A DNA stretch of 64,000 nucleotides from JBPOIC01 sp052034865 (GTDB lineage Bacteria > UBA10199 > JADFYH01): NCBI GenBank assembly GCA_052034865.1, contig JBPOIC010000029.1, positions 12,748-76,747 of the forward strand. Direction: 5' to 3'. Below are positions 18,826-27,283 of this stretch, one piece after another (position 1 is the stretch's first letter; each line of letters starts with the position of its first letter). Below the pieces are notes generated by a model, which saw only the letters and a list, made by a program, of their open reading frames with translations, was not told the origin of the DNA and searched no databases. The position numbers and the translations under genes were made by a program.

Positions 18826-19896
18826 TTAACGCGTTTGATAAATCGTGTCGCGCTCTACGGGGACGTGGCCGGTTTCGGTAATGAGTTTTTGAATATATCC
18901 GACCGAGAGGGATTCGGGCGTTTTGGCTCCAGCCATGTGGACGATGCGCTCCTGAGTGACAGTGCCATCCAGATCATCGGCTCCGAAGCAAAGGGCGAGT
19001 TGGGCAACTTTTAAACCGGTCATGATCCAGTAAACTTTGATGTGATCAAAATTATCCAGATAGATCCGGCTGACCGCGATCTGCTTGAGGTCGGTAAAGC
19101 CTGTTGGCTCTGGCAGATGGGCCATAGGAGTGTCGAAGGGGATAAAACTTAACGGGATAAAAGCCATAAAGCCGTGGGTTTCATCCTGTAAATCTCTCAG
19201 TAAACGCAGATGCTCTACGCGATCTTCATCATTTTCAATATGGCCATAAAGCATCGTCGCATTGGATTGAATTCCCATTTTATGAGCGATGCGATGAATT
19301 TCCAGCCAGCGATCTCCCTTGATTTTGTTAGGACAGATTTCCTTGCGAACGCGCTCGCCCAGAATTTCTGCCCCTCCGCCGGGCATTGAACTCAACCCTG
19401 CTTCGCGTAAGCGAGCAAGGGTATCTTCGACAGGCAGGTGACTGATCTTGGCAAAATAATCGATTTCAACCGCCGTGAAAGCCTTCAGATGTAAAGTTGG
19501 CGCTGTTTTTTTAAGCTCTCTTAAAAGATTTTCGTAATAATCGATTTTAAAATCCGGATGGAGTCCGCCCACGATGTGAAGCTCGCTCGCTCCCTCAGAA
19601 GCAGCCTGGGCCGCTGTTTTTTTCATCTCTTCCAACGAAAGTTCATAGGCTTTCTCTGATTTTTTCGGCTGACCAAATTCGCAGAATTTACAGTCCACAT
19701 AACAGACGTTTGAATAATTCAGGTGGCGGTTGATGTTATAAAAAACCTTTTTACCATTTTTTTTCTCGCGTACCAGATTGGCAATTTCTCCGACGGCAAT
19801 CAGATCGGGTGAAGCGTAAAGAGTAAGGGCATCGGCATCACTGATGCGTTCGGTGGCAAGGACTTTATTTTTAATTTTCTGAAGTTCAGGGGTCAT
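18826..19896 (-). CDS. mqnE: Aminofutalosine synthase MqnE (radical SAM)
   Basis: 356 residues. The radical SAM motif CYVDCKFC (CxxxCxxC) holds the 4Fe-4S cluster. AGLSSMPGGGAEIL, RVRKEICPNKI, MGIQSNATMLYGHIE and GADDLDGTV with HMAGA match aminofutalosine synthase, which joins adenosine from SAM to 3-[(1-carboxyvinyl)oxy]benzoate. The related MqnC has a different C-terminus, so MqnE is preferred. It serves the futalosine route to menaquinone; mqnD lies 3 kb away. It converges on mfd, with 64 bases between the stop codons. Confidence 0.88.
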   Translation of the reverse strand: MTPELQKIKNKVLATERISDADALTLYASPDLIAVGEIANLVREKKNGKKVFYNINRHLNYSNVCYVDCKFCEFGQPKKSEKAYELSLEEMKKTAAQAASEGASELHIVGGLHPDFKIDYYENLLRELKKTAPTLHLKAFTAVEIDYFAKISHLPVEDTLARLREAGLSSMPGGGAEILGERVRKEICPNKIKGDRWLEIHRIAHKMGIQSNATMLYGHIENDEDRVEHLRLLRDLQDETHGFMAFIPLSFIPFDTPMAHLPEPTGFTDLKQIAVSRIYLDNFDHIKVYWIMTGLKVAQLALCFGADDLDGTVTQERIVHMAGAKTPESLSVGYIQKLITETGHVPVERDTIYQTR

Positions 19897-20016
19897 AAGA
19901 TTTATGATTTATCCAATGTGAAATGATCCAGGATGTCTTGAGTTTTACGGGTTTTTTTCTCTTTCGGATCCTGATTAGGGAAGGAAAAGGAAAATTATAA
20001 AAAAGAAAATCCTTTT

Positions 20017-20586
20017 TCAACATTCTCCTTTTTGTTGAATGAGGTGCATGAATTCCTGTCGGGTGGCGATATTTTTTTCAAAGCATCCGAGCATGGCCGA
20101 AGTCACCGCGCGGGAGCCGCGCTTTTGTACCCCGCGCATTTGCATGCACAAATGCTCGGCCTCGATCACGACACCAACCCCCAAGGGCTTTAAAGAATCC
20201 TTCAGCGTTTCCGCAATCTGGGTTGTCATACGCTCTTGTACCTGCAGGCGTCTGGCATAAACTTCAACCAGGCGGGCTATCTTTGAGAGGCCGATAATTT
20301 TTTTATTGGGTATATAGGCGACGTGGGCATGGCCCCAGAATGGAAGCAGATGGTGCTCGCATAAACTGTAGAGAGCGATGTCTTTCACGACGATCATCTC
20401 TGTGTATTTTTCGGTAAATTTGGCGCCATTGATAATTTCCTGAGGCGATTGATCGTAGCCTTGAGTGAGGAAACGAAGGGATTTAGCGACGCGCGAAGGG
20501 GTCATCACTAATCCTTCACGGTCCGGATTTTCACCAAGCTCTTTCAAGAGCTCTCGAATGAGATTTTCCAGTTTTAAATTTGGCAA
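20017..20586 (-). CDS. folE: GTP cyclohydrolase I
   Basis: Converts GTP to 7,8-dihydroneopterin triphosphate for folate, and also for queuosine precursors. Start chosen at TTG 20586 because AAGGAGG lies five bases before it; the frame is open further upstream but lacks a site. The 189-residue protein has zinc ligands Cys76 and His79 (SLCEHHLLPF) and Cys147 (AEHLCMQMRG), plus GLSKIARLV and RMTTQIAETL. The next gene upstream on this strand is queG, so FolE and QueG (both in queuosine supply) sit together. Confidence 0.96.
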   Translation of the reverse strand: MPNLKLENLIRELLKELGENPDREGLVMTPSRVAKSLRFLTQGYDQSPQEIINGAKFTEKYTEMIVVKDIALYSLCEHHLLPFWGHAHVAYIPNKKIIGLSKIARLVEVYARRLQVQERMTTQIAETLKDSLKPLGVGVVIEAEHLCMQMRGVQKRGSRAVTSAMLGCFEKNIATRQEFMHLIQQKGEC

Positions 20587-20737
20587 GTAAGCCTCCTTAA
20601 GAAATGAATTTTTGAGACTAAACTCGATTTTTGCGAAGGCTGTCAACTGGCGGAGAGGTCGACCTTACGATATAAGATCCTACAATCAAAGCCTCCAGAG
20701 GCCTTTGCGATCCACTTCGATTCCATTTTCTTGTCCC

Positions 20738-21874
20738 TCAAATTCCATTTTTTCTAGAAAATGATTTTTCCAGAAGCGCTTCATGGATTTCGTTTTTTAC
20801 CCAATCTGTTTTTTCCTTTGGCTGTCGCTCTTTCAGGAAAGGATGCCCTTTTCCATTTTCAAACTGGCCCAGGGCCCAGGCGGCGTGAGCACGAATGAGA
20901 TCTTCCTCATCCTCCAGTGCTTTTGCCAAAGCAGGCAGGCTGCGCGCGTCTTTTAAATTTCCAAGGACGACACAGACATTTCTTAAAAATCCACGCCGTT
21001 TTGATCGAAGGATAGGACTGTCTTTAAAAATTGATTGAAACTCATTTTTGGAAAGTGAAAGAAAATAAAGAAGATCTTCCAATTGAATGTTTTTCAGCTT
21101 TTCTTCGGGTAATCGCGCTCGATGATTCCAGGGGCAGACCTGTTGGCAATCATCACAACCAAAAACATGCGTTCCAATTCCTTTTCGAAACTCTTTGGGA
21201 ATGGGTCCTTTCAGCTCGATGGTCAGATAGGAAATGCAACGTCTGGCATCCAGCGCGTACGGAGCAACAATGGCCTGCGTAGGACAAACATCGATGCAGG
21301 ATTTGCAGCCTCCACAATGGTTTTTTTGGGGCGTGTCGGGTTCCAGCTCCAAATCCGTCAGAATGCAGGCGAGCAAAAAAAAGGAGCCTTCTTTGGGATG
21401 GATGAGATTGGTGTTTTTTCCAATCCAACCCAACGAAGTTTGAGAAGCCCAGTATTTTTCCTGAACAGGACCGGTGTCGACGTAGCTTTTGAAATGGTGA
21501 GTGGGAAAATTTGCCTGCAGTTTTTCTTCGAGCTGTTTCAGCTTGTTTCCTAGTCTTGAATGATAATCCTCAAGCCAAGCGTAACGGGCGAGAGCGGGAG
21601 AGTATCGTGGAGATGAAATTTTGCATCTCGCAAGCGTATCCTTTCCATAATCCCAGGCAAAAAGAAGGATGGAGCTTGCATTGCTTAAGACAAGGTCTGG
21701 ATACATTCTTTTTTCAACACCACGCTTCAGATAAGCCATTTCTCCGGCATGACCCTTATCAATCCATTCTTTAAATCGATGTGCTCCTTCAGATTCGCCC
21801 TTAAGACGAGCAGCGCCCATCCGCTCAAAGCCGAGGTCCAGTCCCCACTGATTTATCATGGATTTTAAACTCAT
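20738..21874 (-). CDS. queG: Epoxyqueuosine reductase QueG
   Basis: 378 residues. It performs the last step of queuosine formation in tRNA, reducing epoxyqueuosine with cobalamin and two 4Fe-4S clusters. Visible are the N-terminal cobalamin-binding region (SYVDTGPVQEKYWA), the ferredoxin-like motifs CGGCKSCIDVCPTQAI and FGCDDCQQVCPWN, and C-terminal HEAT-like repeats (~305-360: ALAKALEDEEDLIRAHAAWALGQ) typical of long QueG forms. ATG 21874 is used; an ATG five codons downstream is an alternative start. Confidence 0.96.
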   Translation of the reverse strand: MSLKSMINQWGLDLGFERMGAARLKGESEGAHRFKEWIDKGHAGEMAYLKRGVEKRMYPDLVLSNASSILLFAWDYGKDTLARCKISSPRYSPALARYAWLEDYHSRLGNKLKQLEEKLQANFPTHHFKSYVDTGPVQEKYWASQTSLGWIGKNTNLIHPKEGSFFLLACILTDLELEPDTPQKNHCGGCKSCIDVCPTQAIVAPYALDARRCISYLTIELKGPIPKEFRKGIGTHVFGCDDCQQVCPWNHRARLPEEKLKNIQLEDLLYFLSLSKNEFQSIFKDSPILRSKRRGFLRNVCVVLGNLKDARSLPALAKALEDEEDLIRAHAAWALGQFENGKGHPFLKERQPKEKTDWVKNEIHEALLEKSFSRKNGI

Positions 21875-21966
21875 GATTATGTAGCTTTCACCGAGTTGCT
21901 CAAAACAACCGATTCTGGAGAACTTTGCTATCTCCGATCCTCAAGATCCTGAAGAGAAACTCACGT

Positions 21967-22416
21967 ATGAGAAATTCTTCTCACCTACTTTTAATTTTAC
22001 TCAGTCTGATTTTTTTCAGTCACTGCTCTGTTCAGAGTACGCAAAAAACAATTCAGGGTCGGATCACGATCACCCAGACTTTAAGCTCGAAAGTAGGTCC
22101 ATCCGATGCCCTGTATGTGTTTGCTTATCCACTGACTCCGTCTCCCGAAACGACTTCGGCTGTACTTCCCGAAACAGCACCTATTGCCGTTAAAAAAATC
22201 GCGCCGGTTCTTTTTCCGGTTCAATATCAGCTCTCCCAACAGGACACACTTTTTCCGGAGCAGCACTTTGAAGGGGATCTGATTATGAGGGTGAAAATCA
22301 AAAGAGAGTTGGGATCTGGCTTGGAAAGAAAAACAGAGCTGATCGGTGAGTATAAGAAAAATCCAGTTCGGGCAGGTGCGGAGCAGGTAGATATGGTTAT
22401 TGACCAGGAAAAATAA
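21967..22416 (+). CDS. Lipoprotein resembling the C-terminal domain of CcmI/CycH
   Basis: ATG 21967 is preferred over an upstream TTG because it opens a lipoprotein signal (MRNSSHLLLILLSLIFFSHC, Cys20). The 149-residue protein then reads GRITITQTLSSKVGPSDALYVFAY and ends with a beta-rich region. This matches the layout of the CcmI C-terminal domain in cytochrome c maturation (LSP..L..KV.P.DTLFVFAR), but without the membrane helices and TPR part of CcmI. No other ccm gene is near. The family assignment is by pattern and only moderately sure. Confidence 0.55.
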   Translation: MRNSSHLLLILLSLIFFSHCSVQSTQKTIQGRITITQTLSSKVGPSDALYVFAYPLTPSPETTSAVLPETAPIAVKKIAPVLFPVQYQLSQQDTLFPEQHFEGDLIMRVKIKRELGSGLERKTELIGEYKKNPVRAGAEQVDMVIDQEK

Positions 22417-22444
22417 GCCGCAAAATTCAAGTTTTGCGGCTTAT
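22414..22444. terminator. Bidirectional rho-independent terminator
   Basis: Perfect 11-bp stem AAGCCGCAAAA (22415-22425) with TTTTGCGGCTT (22432-22442), 6-base loop. It overlaps the stop codon of the lipoprotein gene on the plus strand and lies 42 bases beyond the ferredoxin gene on the minus strand, where a T-rich tail follows. It serves both convergent genes. Confidence 0.8.
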
Positions 22445-22486
22445 CGTCAGCAAATCGCTTTTTTCCATTTTCAATTCGTTCGAATG

Positions 22487-22720
22487 TTACTCCCCATCAT
22501 TTCCGATGGCTTCTACGGGACAGGCTTCCAAAGCTTCTTGTGAGAGCTTTTCTTCGTCAGGGATTGATGGCTGTTTGTATACGTAGGAGTAACCCTTGTC
22601 ATCATCGCGTTTAAAATTATCGGGTGCCGTCTCACGACAAAGATTACAATCAATGCATTGACTGTCGACGTAGAATTTTCCAGCCGGCTGATTGGCAAGT
22701 TTATCTTCTTTGGTTGCCAT
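22487..22720 (-). CDS. Single-cluster 4Fe-4S ferredoxin
   Basis: 77 residues, ATG 22720 with GGAGGAG upstream. Cysteines in CIDCNLC plus the later Cys of EACPVEAIG give one 4Fe-4S cluster, as in small Thermotoga/Desulfovibrio-type ferredoxins. The second cluster motif of bacterial 2x[4Fe-4S] ferredoxins is replaced by an aromatic, acidic segment. It is a cytoplasmic low-potential electron carrier. Possible clients in the window are the radical SAM enzyme MqnE and QueG, though that is only an inference from proximity. Confidence 0.92.
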   Translation of the reverse strand: MATKEDKLANQPAGKFYVDSQCIDCNLCRETAPDNFKRDDDKGYSYVYKQPSIPDEEKLSQEALEACPVEAIGNDGE

Positions 22721-22906
22721 TTTTTTTCTCCTCCAAAATTGATCCAGTACTCTGCCACCGTGTCTTAAAAAGCAATTGGGTTTAATCGTGGAGACGTACT
22801 GAAAAAAACCTTTAAAATGTGGGCTAACTAGCTATGGGATTTTTTCTGCTAGCGTCAACTTTATTCATCCTAAATTCGGCATTAGCAACCCTGGCTTGAA
22901 TTGGAT

Positions 22907-23740
22907 TTACTCTACAAATTCTACTTGGGTATGCGGAATCAACCCCGCCTGATGGGCCTCTTCGAAGAGAGTCCGCAAAGCCTTGCGTCCCTTTTCACCA
23001 TAATCCACCGTAAGCTCGTTGACATACATGCCAATAAAACGATCGGCAAGATCCAGATCCAATCCTCGTCCAAATTCCAGGGCGTAACGAACCGCTTCGG
23101 CTCGGTGTGTGAGACTCATCTCAATGCTTTTCTTAAGCAAGGCATTGATCTCCTTCATGGCAGGAAGTCCCAAATCCTTGCGAATGATATTGCCACCCAA
23201 GGGGAGAGGAAGCTGGTGCCGCTGATACCACCACTCCCCGAGATCCACCCATTTTTGAAGTCCTGCCTTTTGATAAGTGAGTTGCCCCTCATGAATGATG
23301 AGGCCGGCTTCGACCTTTCCTTCCGCCACCGCTTCGATAATCTCATCGAAAGGCATGACGACCGTTTTTAGCTTGGGTTGATAGAGTTGAAGAGCGAGAT
23401 AGGCCGTCGTTCTCTCGCCAGGAATCGCGAGCAGAACGTCAGAAAGATTTTTTTTCAGAGTCTCTCCGTGAGCGACAACCATGGGGCCATAGTTATTTCC
23501 CATGCTCGAGCCACAGGGAAGCAGGGCATAGCGATCTGAAACAAAAGGATAGGCATAGAATGAAATCGCACTAATTTCATAAACGCCCTGTTTTGCTTTT
23601 TCGTTGAGGGTTTGGATATCCGACAGGACGTGTTTGAATTCGTAGGGACCACTGTCGAGTTTTCCGGTAGCTAGGGCCCAAAACATAAAGGCGTCATCGG
23701 GATCTGGGCTGTGTGCCAGGTGAAGAAGTTTTTTTTCCAT
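22907..23740 (-). CDS. mqnD: 1,4-dihydroxy-6-naphthoate synthase MqnD
   Basis: Converts cyclic dehypoxanthinyl futalosine to 1,4-dihydroxy-6-naphthoate in the futalosine route to menaquinone. Start placed at ATG 23740 (MEKKLLHLAHSPDPDDAFMFWAL); a TTG five codons earlier is possible and neither has a clear ribosome binding site. The 277-residue protein has a periplasmic-binding-like fold with SPDPDDAF, LPCGSSMGNNYGP, IPGERTTAYLALQL and the LIIHEGQLTY segment. Its upstream side holds five CAGACGGAGG repeats shared with the divergent gene at 24063. Confidence 0.93.
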   Translation of the reverse strand: MEKKLLHLAHSPDPDDAFMFWALATGKLDSGPYEFKHVLSDIQTLNEKAKQGVYEISAISFYAYPFVSDRYALLPCGSSMGNNYGPMVVAHGETLKKNLSDVLLAIPGERTTAYLALQLYQPKLKTVVMPFDEIIEAVAEGKVEAGLIIHEGQLTYQKAGLQKWVDLGEWWYQRHQLPLPLGGNIIRKDLGLPAMKEINALLKKSIEMSLTHRAEAVRYALEFGRGLDLDLADRFIGMYVNELTVDYGEKGRKALRTLFEEAHQAGLIPHTQVEFVE

Positions 23741-23790
23741 GGCTGCTGGTAACAAGGAGGACAGTGCTTGTCAATTCAGGGGCTCACTTG

Positions 23791-23956
23791 CAGACGGAGG
23801 ACCAAATTTTCAAAGCTTTTCAGACGGAGGTAAAATTCTAAGGCCGAGCGAGCTTCTTCCTCCGTCTTCAAAAACTTTTTCCTCCGTCTGCAAAAGGAGA
23901 ATGTTTAACCCTGCGATGCCAATCCTTTTCCATCCCTTAAAAAGTTCCTCCGTCTG
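23791..23956. repeat. CAGACGGAGG repeat cluster A
   Basis: Five copies of a 10-base core in the divergent intergenic region. CAGACGGAGG is in plus orientation at 23791-23800 and 23821-23830. Inverted copies are CCTCCGTCTT at 23859-23868 and CCTCCGTCTG at 23881-23890 and 23947-23956. Flanks are T/A-rich, with TTGC or TTTT before the core. Spacings of 30 and 22 bases recur in other clusters. Confidence 0.85.
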
Positions 23957-24062
23957 CCAATTCTCCTGCCTGCTTGATTCCGAATCTCTTTCACTGCTAA
24001 AGAAATCCTCAGATCCAGAGCAGATAGAAGCCGTTGCCTCCGATTTAATGAAAGGAGATTTT

Positions 24063-24350
24063 ATGAAAAAGTATTTATTTTTAGCGACAACCGCTCTTAG
24101 TCTCGCCCTTCCTGTCTCAGCCTTGGCCTCCGAGCTTTTTGGCAAGATTAGCTATAAAGGCCAACCTCTCAAAAATGCTGAAATCACCATCCAGGATAAA
24201 AAAACAAAAACCAACGACATCGGCTATTACTCGGTCAATCTAGATCCAGGCGAGCATGTCCTCGTCATCAAACTTCCCGACGGCTCTTCCCGGCAGGAAA
24301 AAATTAATCTCTTCCCCCAAGACACCGAAAAAAATTTCAAACTGGAGTAA
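24063..24350 (+). CDS. Small exported protein with carboxypeptidase-regulatory-like domain
   Basis: 95 residues from ATG 24063, with AAGGAG upstream; the longer open frame to the left crosses the repeat cluster and is not coding. Signal peptide MKKYLFLATTALSLALPVSALAS. The rest is a small beta-sandwich pattern of the CarboxypepD-regulatory/Cna-B type: LFGKISYKGQPLKNAEITIQ, then NDIGYYSVNLDPGEHVLVIK. Such domains are structural or bind surfaces. The next gene starts 3 bases after the stop, with its ribosome binding site inside this gene's end, so the two are translated together. Confidence 0.8.
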   Translation: MKKYLFLATTALSLALPVSALASELFGKISYKGQPLKNAEITIQDKKTKTNDIGYYSVNLDPGEHVLVIKLPDGSSRQEKINLFPQDTEKNFKLE

Positions 24351-24353
24351 ACA

Positions 24354-25163
24354 ATGGATGCTGATAAATCCCCCGGATTACGCCTGGAATTGGTCACAAA
24401 AATCATCACAGCGATTGGGGCCTTGCTGGCTGGCGTTTTTATTCCGATCGCCATCAATTACAATCAGGAAAAAAATCGCGAAACCCAGCTTTATGTGCAG
24501 ATAATGACCCAGCGCGAGCAATCCGATAGTGCCCTCCGCTCGCAGATGTTTAATGCCCTCATTGGTTCGTACTTTGGCAAAGACATCATTAAAAATCCCG
24601 AAGAACAAATCATGTATCTGCACCTGCTGACCCTCAATTTTCAGGAGTTCTTCGATGCGCGTCCACTGTTTGAAGACTTAAACAAACGGGTGGATGAAAG
24701 TCAGCGCTTGCGACTTCAGGCGATTGCGCGATCGGTGATCGATAAGCAGGTCAATCTTTTGACCAAACCCGAAAACGTGCCGACGCAGATGAGCCTTTGT
24801 ATGGAAGAAAATGAGTCTTGTAAGCGGATGGATACTTTTTCCATGAAAGGAAAGGAGCGCAGCTATCCCTTTTCGGTTCGGCTTCAGGATGTGAGTAGTG
24901 CGGGGGTGCAGGTGCGGGTAAGCTCAGCGGATGAGAGTTTTAATTTTAAGACGATTGAGTTTGGAGTTTCCTATTTCGACACTCCTTTTATGAATAATAC
25001 CAAGCTGATGGATGGCAGCCGCTTTTCCTTCGTCTTACGAAATGTCGATCCGATGCGCAAAATTGCGTTGATTGAGATGGTAGTATTTCCCGCCGAATAC
25101 ATGAACCTTCGCGATCGGCCTTATTTTGATGAGATGTTGTCGCGTCTGGGGAAGAAGGGGTGA
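24354..25163 (+). CDS. Membrane-anchored protein of unknown function
   Basis: 269 residues. A single membrane helix near the N-terminus (~16-34, IITAIGALLAGVFIPIAI) is followed by a hydrophilic domain. The first part is helical and may be a coiled coil (residues ~36-60, NQEKNRETQLYVQIMTQREQ), the second is probably beta-rich. A Cys pair in SLCMEENESCKRM could form a disulphide if the domain is outside the cytoplasm. Coupled to the small exported protein upstream by a 3-base gap. No family recognised. Confidence 0.75.
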   Translation: MDADKSPGLRLELVTKIITAIGALLAGVFIPIAINYNQEKNRETQLYVQIMTQREQSDSALRSQMFNALIGSYFGKDIIKNPEEQIMYLHLLTLNFQEFFDARPLFEDLNKRVDESQRLRLQAIARSVIDKQVNLLTKPENVPTQMSLCMEENESCKRMDTFSMKGKERSYPFSVRLQDVSSAGVQVRVSSADESFNFKTIEFGVSYFDTPFMNNTKLMDGSRFSFVLRNVDPMRKIALIEMVVFPAEYMNLRDRPYFDEMLSRLGKKG

Positions 25164-25172
25164 GTTGAGTTG

Positions 25173-25201
25173 CAGACGGAGGTGTTTTTTTCAGACGGAG
25201 G
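25173..25201 (+). repeat. CAGACGGAGG repeat cluster B
   Basis: Two exact plus-strand copies at 25173-25182 and 25192-25201, 19 bases apart and separated by a T run. They begin 9 bases after the stop of the membrane-protein gene and lie before the transposase remnant. Confidence 0.85.
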
Positions 25202-25360
25202 TCCAATTCCAAGACTATCAACCCAGGCGAAGGTTTGATTCCCGGACTTTTCTCAATCTTATCCTGTCTGATTTTCGAACCCTTCATTAACGTCTTCTCT
25301 GCTAACTCCTTGATTTCTCATCCTCTCATCTTCTGGCCTAGCCCTTGCTTTTTCCTGGTC

Positions 25361-25522
25361 ATGGCCTCTTACCCACGCTCAGCACTCTTAGATGATCACT
25401 CCACCTTCCATGTCACCTGGCAATGCCACAACCAAAAATGGCTCTTAAAAAAAGACTGGGCCAAAAAGCTCTACTATCAACTTTTGCTCAAATACAAAGA
25501 TCGCTACCTGGTGCAGATCCAT
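25361..25522 (+). pseudogene. Remnant of a Y1 (IS200/REP-associated) transposase
   Basis: An ATG at 25361 opens MASYPRSALLDDHSTFHVTW and continues through a helix to KYKDRYLVQIH. This is the start of single-strand Y1 transposases, with HVTWQCHNQKW in the place of the usual HVT.R...R segment. The expected next part, the HUH metal site (NHPHL-like) and the catalytic Tyr, is missing. The sequence instead runs into unrelated DNA whose other frame encodes a toxin-like domain. At ~54 residues against the usual ~180 or more, this is a dead fragment. Confidence 0.65.
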
Positions 25523-25536
25523 TGTGAGTACGAGAT

Positions 25537-26001
25537 GTGTTTCAGCTCAATCAGATTGGAAGTGTCTTGAACAATGGAATTAAAAGAATGGGAATTGAAG
25601 ATGCTAAAGTTTTTATTAAGGGGAGCTCTGTGATAGGGGTGAGTTGGAAAACTAAAATTTCATTTGACGTCGGAAGAGTAAGTGATTGGGATATTTCAAT
25701 TATAAGCCCTCAACTTTTAAAGCGAGCTGAAGAATCAGGTGTCAAGTTATGGGTGAAAGGAAAACGGGGCCCTCCATTGGATCTAAATAAAAAATCTTCA
25801 AAATTAAATCTTAGAAAATCGGAATTAGAATCTTTCGCTTTTATTATGTCCTACTCCCTTGAAGCCCTTATAGGGCCTGAAAAATATCTTCATAAATATT
25901 TCTCCACTTATCCAACGTGTTCGCGTGATTTCTCTCCCTCAAAAATTTGGAATGATTGTGCTAGGAGAAAAAACTTTATCAGGAAATTCATGGTGCTCTA
26001 A
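25537..26001 (+). pseudogene. Fragment of a polymorphic-toxin nucleotidyltransferase-like domain
   Basis: An open frame of up to 154 codons without a ribosome binding site. Residues ~5-100 read NQIGSVLNNGIKRMGIEDAKVFIKGSSVIG, then KTKISFDVGRVSDWDISIISPQLLKRA, then a KRGPPL stretch. The pattern GSSVTG ... PFDVGR.SDFDIAL is found at the C-terminal ends of RHS/CDI-type toxins with a minimal nucleotidyltransferase-like fold. Here the delivery part is absent and the end (after ~residue 125) looks degraded, with other frames opening. Probably a displaced toxin tip. Confidence 0.5.
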
Positions 26002-26227
26002 AAGAATCCGAAGATCCTGTTAAAAGTCTCCCACAACTTCTCTTGCTTCTTATTCCTGTTTTTGCCTATCTTGGCTCGATTTGAAAGCGAAGCGGCAGTT
26101 TTGAAAAAGATGGCCGCTCTCCCTGTCTGTTCAATGGATTTTAACTCGCTGCTTGCCTGTCAGAGAGAAATCAAAAACCTCCTGAATTGGACATGCAATA
26201 TCCTTAAAAAACAAAATGGAGGAACTT

Positions 26228-27280
26228 ATGGAATCCAATCATGTTGAAAAAGACAAAGCCATCCAACTGGCCCTGCAATCGATTGAAAAGCAGTTTGGAA
26301 AAGGCGCCATCATGCGTCTGGGTGAAAAAGAAATTGCGCAGGCCGAGATTGAGGCGATCTCTACCGGATCAATTTCCCTTGATCTTGCTTTAGGAATTGG
26401 CGGCTATCCCCGAGGAAGAATTGTTGAGATCTACGGACCGGAATCTAGTGGTAAAACAACACTTTCCCTGCATGCCATCGCTCAGGCTCAAAAAACGGGT
26501 GGTGTTGTTGCCTTTATCGATGCCGAACATGCCCTTGATGTGAATTATGCTCGAAAACTCGGAGTGAAAATCGAAGATCTTTTGATTTCTCAGCCCGACA
26601 CCGGTGAGCAGGCCCTTGAGATCGCAGAATCGCTGGTGAGATCTAACGCCATCGATGCCATCGTCATCGACTCGGTTGCCGCCCTCGTTCCTAAATCCGA
26701 GCTCGAAGGTGAAATGGGTGATGCACAGATGGGCGCCCAGGCCCGCTTGATGAGTCAGGCCCTGCGAAAACTGGCGGCCCTTGTTTCCAAAAGCAAGACC
26801 CTCCTTATTTTTATCAATCAGATCCGTATGAAAATCGGCGTGATGTTCGGAAATCCCGAAACCACAACCGGTGGAAACGCCCTCAAGTTCTATGCCTCTG
26901 TCCGCCTCGATGTCCGTCGCATCGGAGCGATCAAAACAGGTGATCAGGTGATCGGAAATCGTACCAAGGTGAAAGTGGTCAAAAACAAGGTTTCTCCTCC
27001 ATTCAAAGAAGTGGAGTTCGATATCATCTATGGCGAAGGTGTTTCTCGCGAAGGCGATTTGCTCGATCTCGCTTCCAACTCTGGCATTATCGAAAAAAGT
27101 GGGGCCTGGTTTACGTATCAGGCTGAACGATTGGGTCAGGGGCGTGAGAATGCGAAGCAATATCTCAAAGATAATCCGACCGTTGCCAAAACCATCGAAA
27201 CCCAGGTGCTCGAAAATTATGGAATTGTTAAGAAAGAAGATAAAGGCGAAGTGAAAGAGAAGAAGAAGGCTGCCTCTTAA
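26228..27280 (+). CDS. recA: Recombinase RecA
   Basis: 350 residues starting at ATG 26228; an ATG 12 bases earlier overlaps the GGAGG ribosome binding site of this start and is not used. RecA motifs are complete: Walker A GPESSGKTT, VIDSVAALVP, loop L1 region EMGDAQMGAQARLMSQALRKL and loop L2 region GNPETTTGGNALKFYASVR, and a Lys/Glu-rich tail. It forms filaments on single-stranded DNA for strand exchange and SOS induction. I found no convincing LexA operator in the 226 bases before it. alaS follows 3 bases after the stop, and no recX lies between. Confidence 0.99.
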   Translation: MESNHVEKDKAIQLALQSIEKQFGKGAIMRLGEKEIAQAEIEAISTGSISLDLALGIGGYPRGRIVEIYGPESSGKTTLSLHAIAQAQKTGGVVAFIDAEHALDVNYARKLGVKIEDLLISQPDTGEQALEIAESLVRSNAIDAIVIDSVAALVPKSELEGEMGDAQMGAQARLMSQALRKLAALVSKSKTLLIFINQIRMKIGVMFGNPETTTGGNALKFYASVRLDVRRIGAIKTGDQVIGNRTKVKVVKNKVSPPFKEVEFDIIYGEGVSREGDLLDLASNSGIIEKSGAWFTYQAERLGQGRENAKQYLKDNPTVAKTIETQVLENYGIVKKEDKGEVKEKKKAAS

Positions 27281-27283
27281 ATC

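Noticed and set aside
18826..19896. MqnC (dehypoxanthine futalosine cyclase) as the radical SAM call
   Set aside because: The PNKI, SNATMLYGHIE and GADDLDGTV/HMAGA segments belong to the MqnE branch.
26002..26227. LexA/SOS operator before recA
   Set aside because: I looked for CTGT-N8-ACAG and GAAC/GTTC pairs and saw none convincing; an atypical box cannot be excluded.
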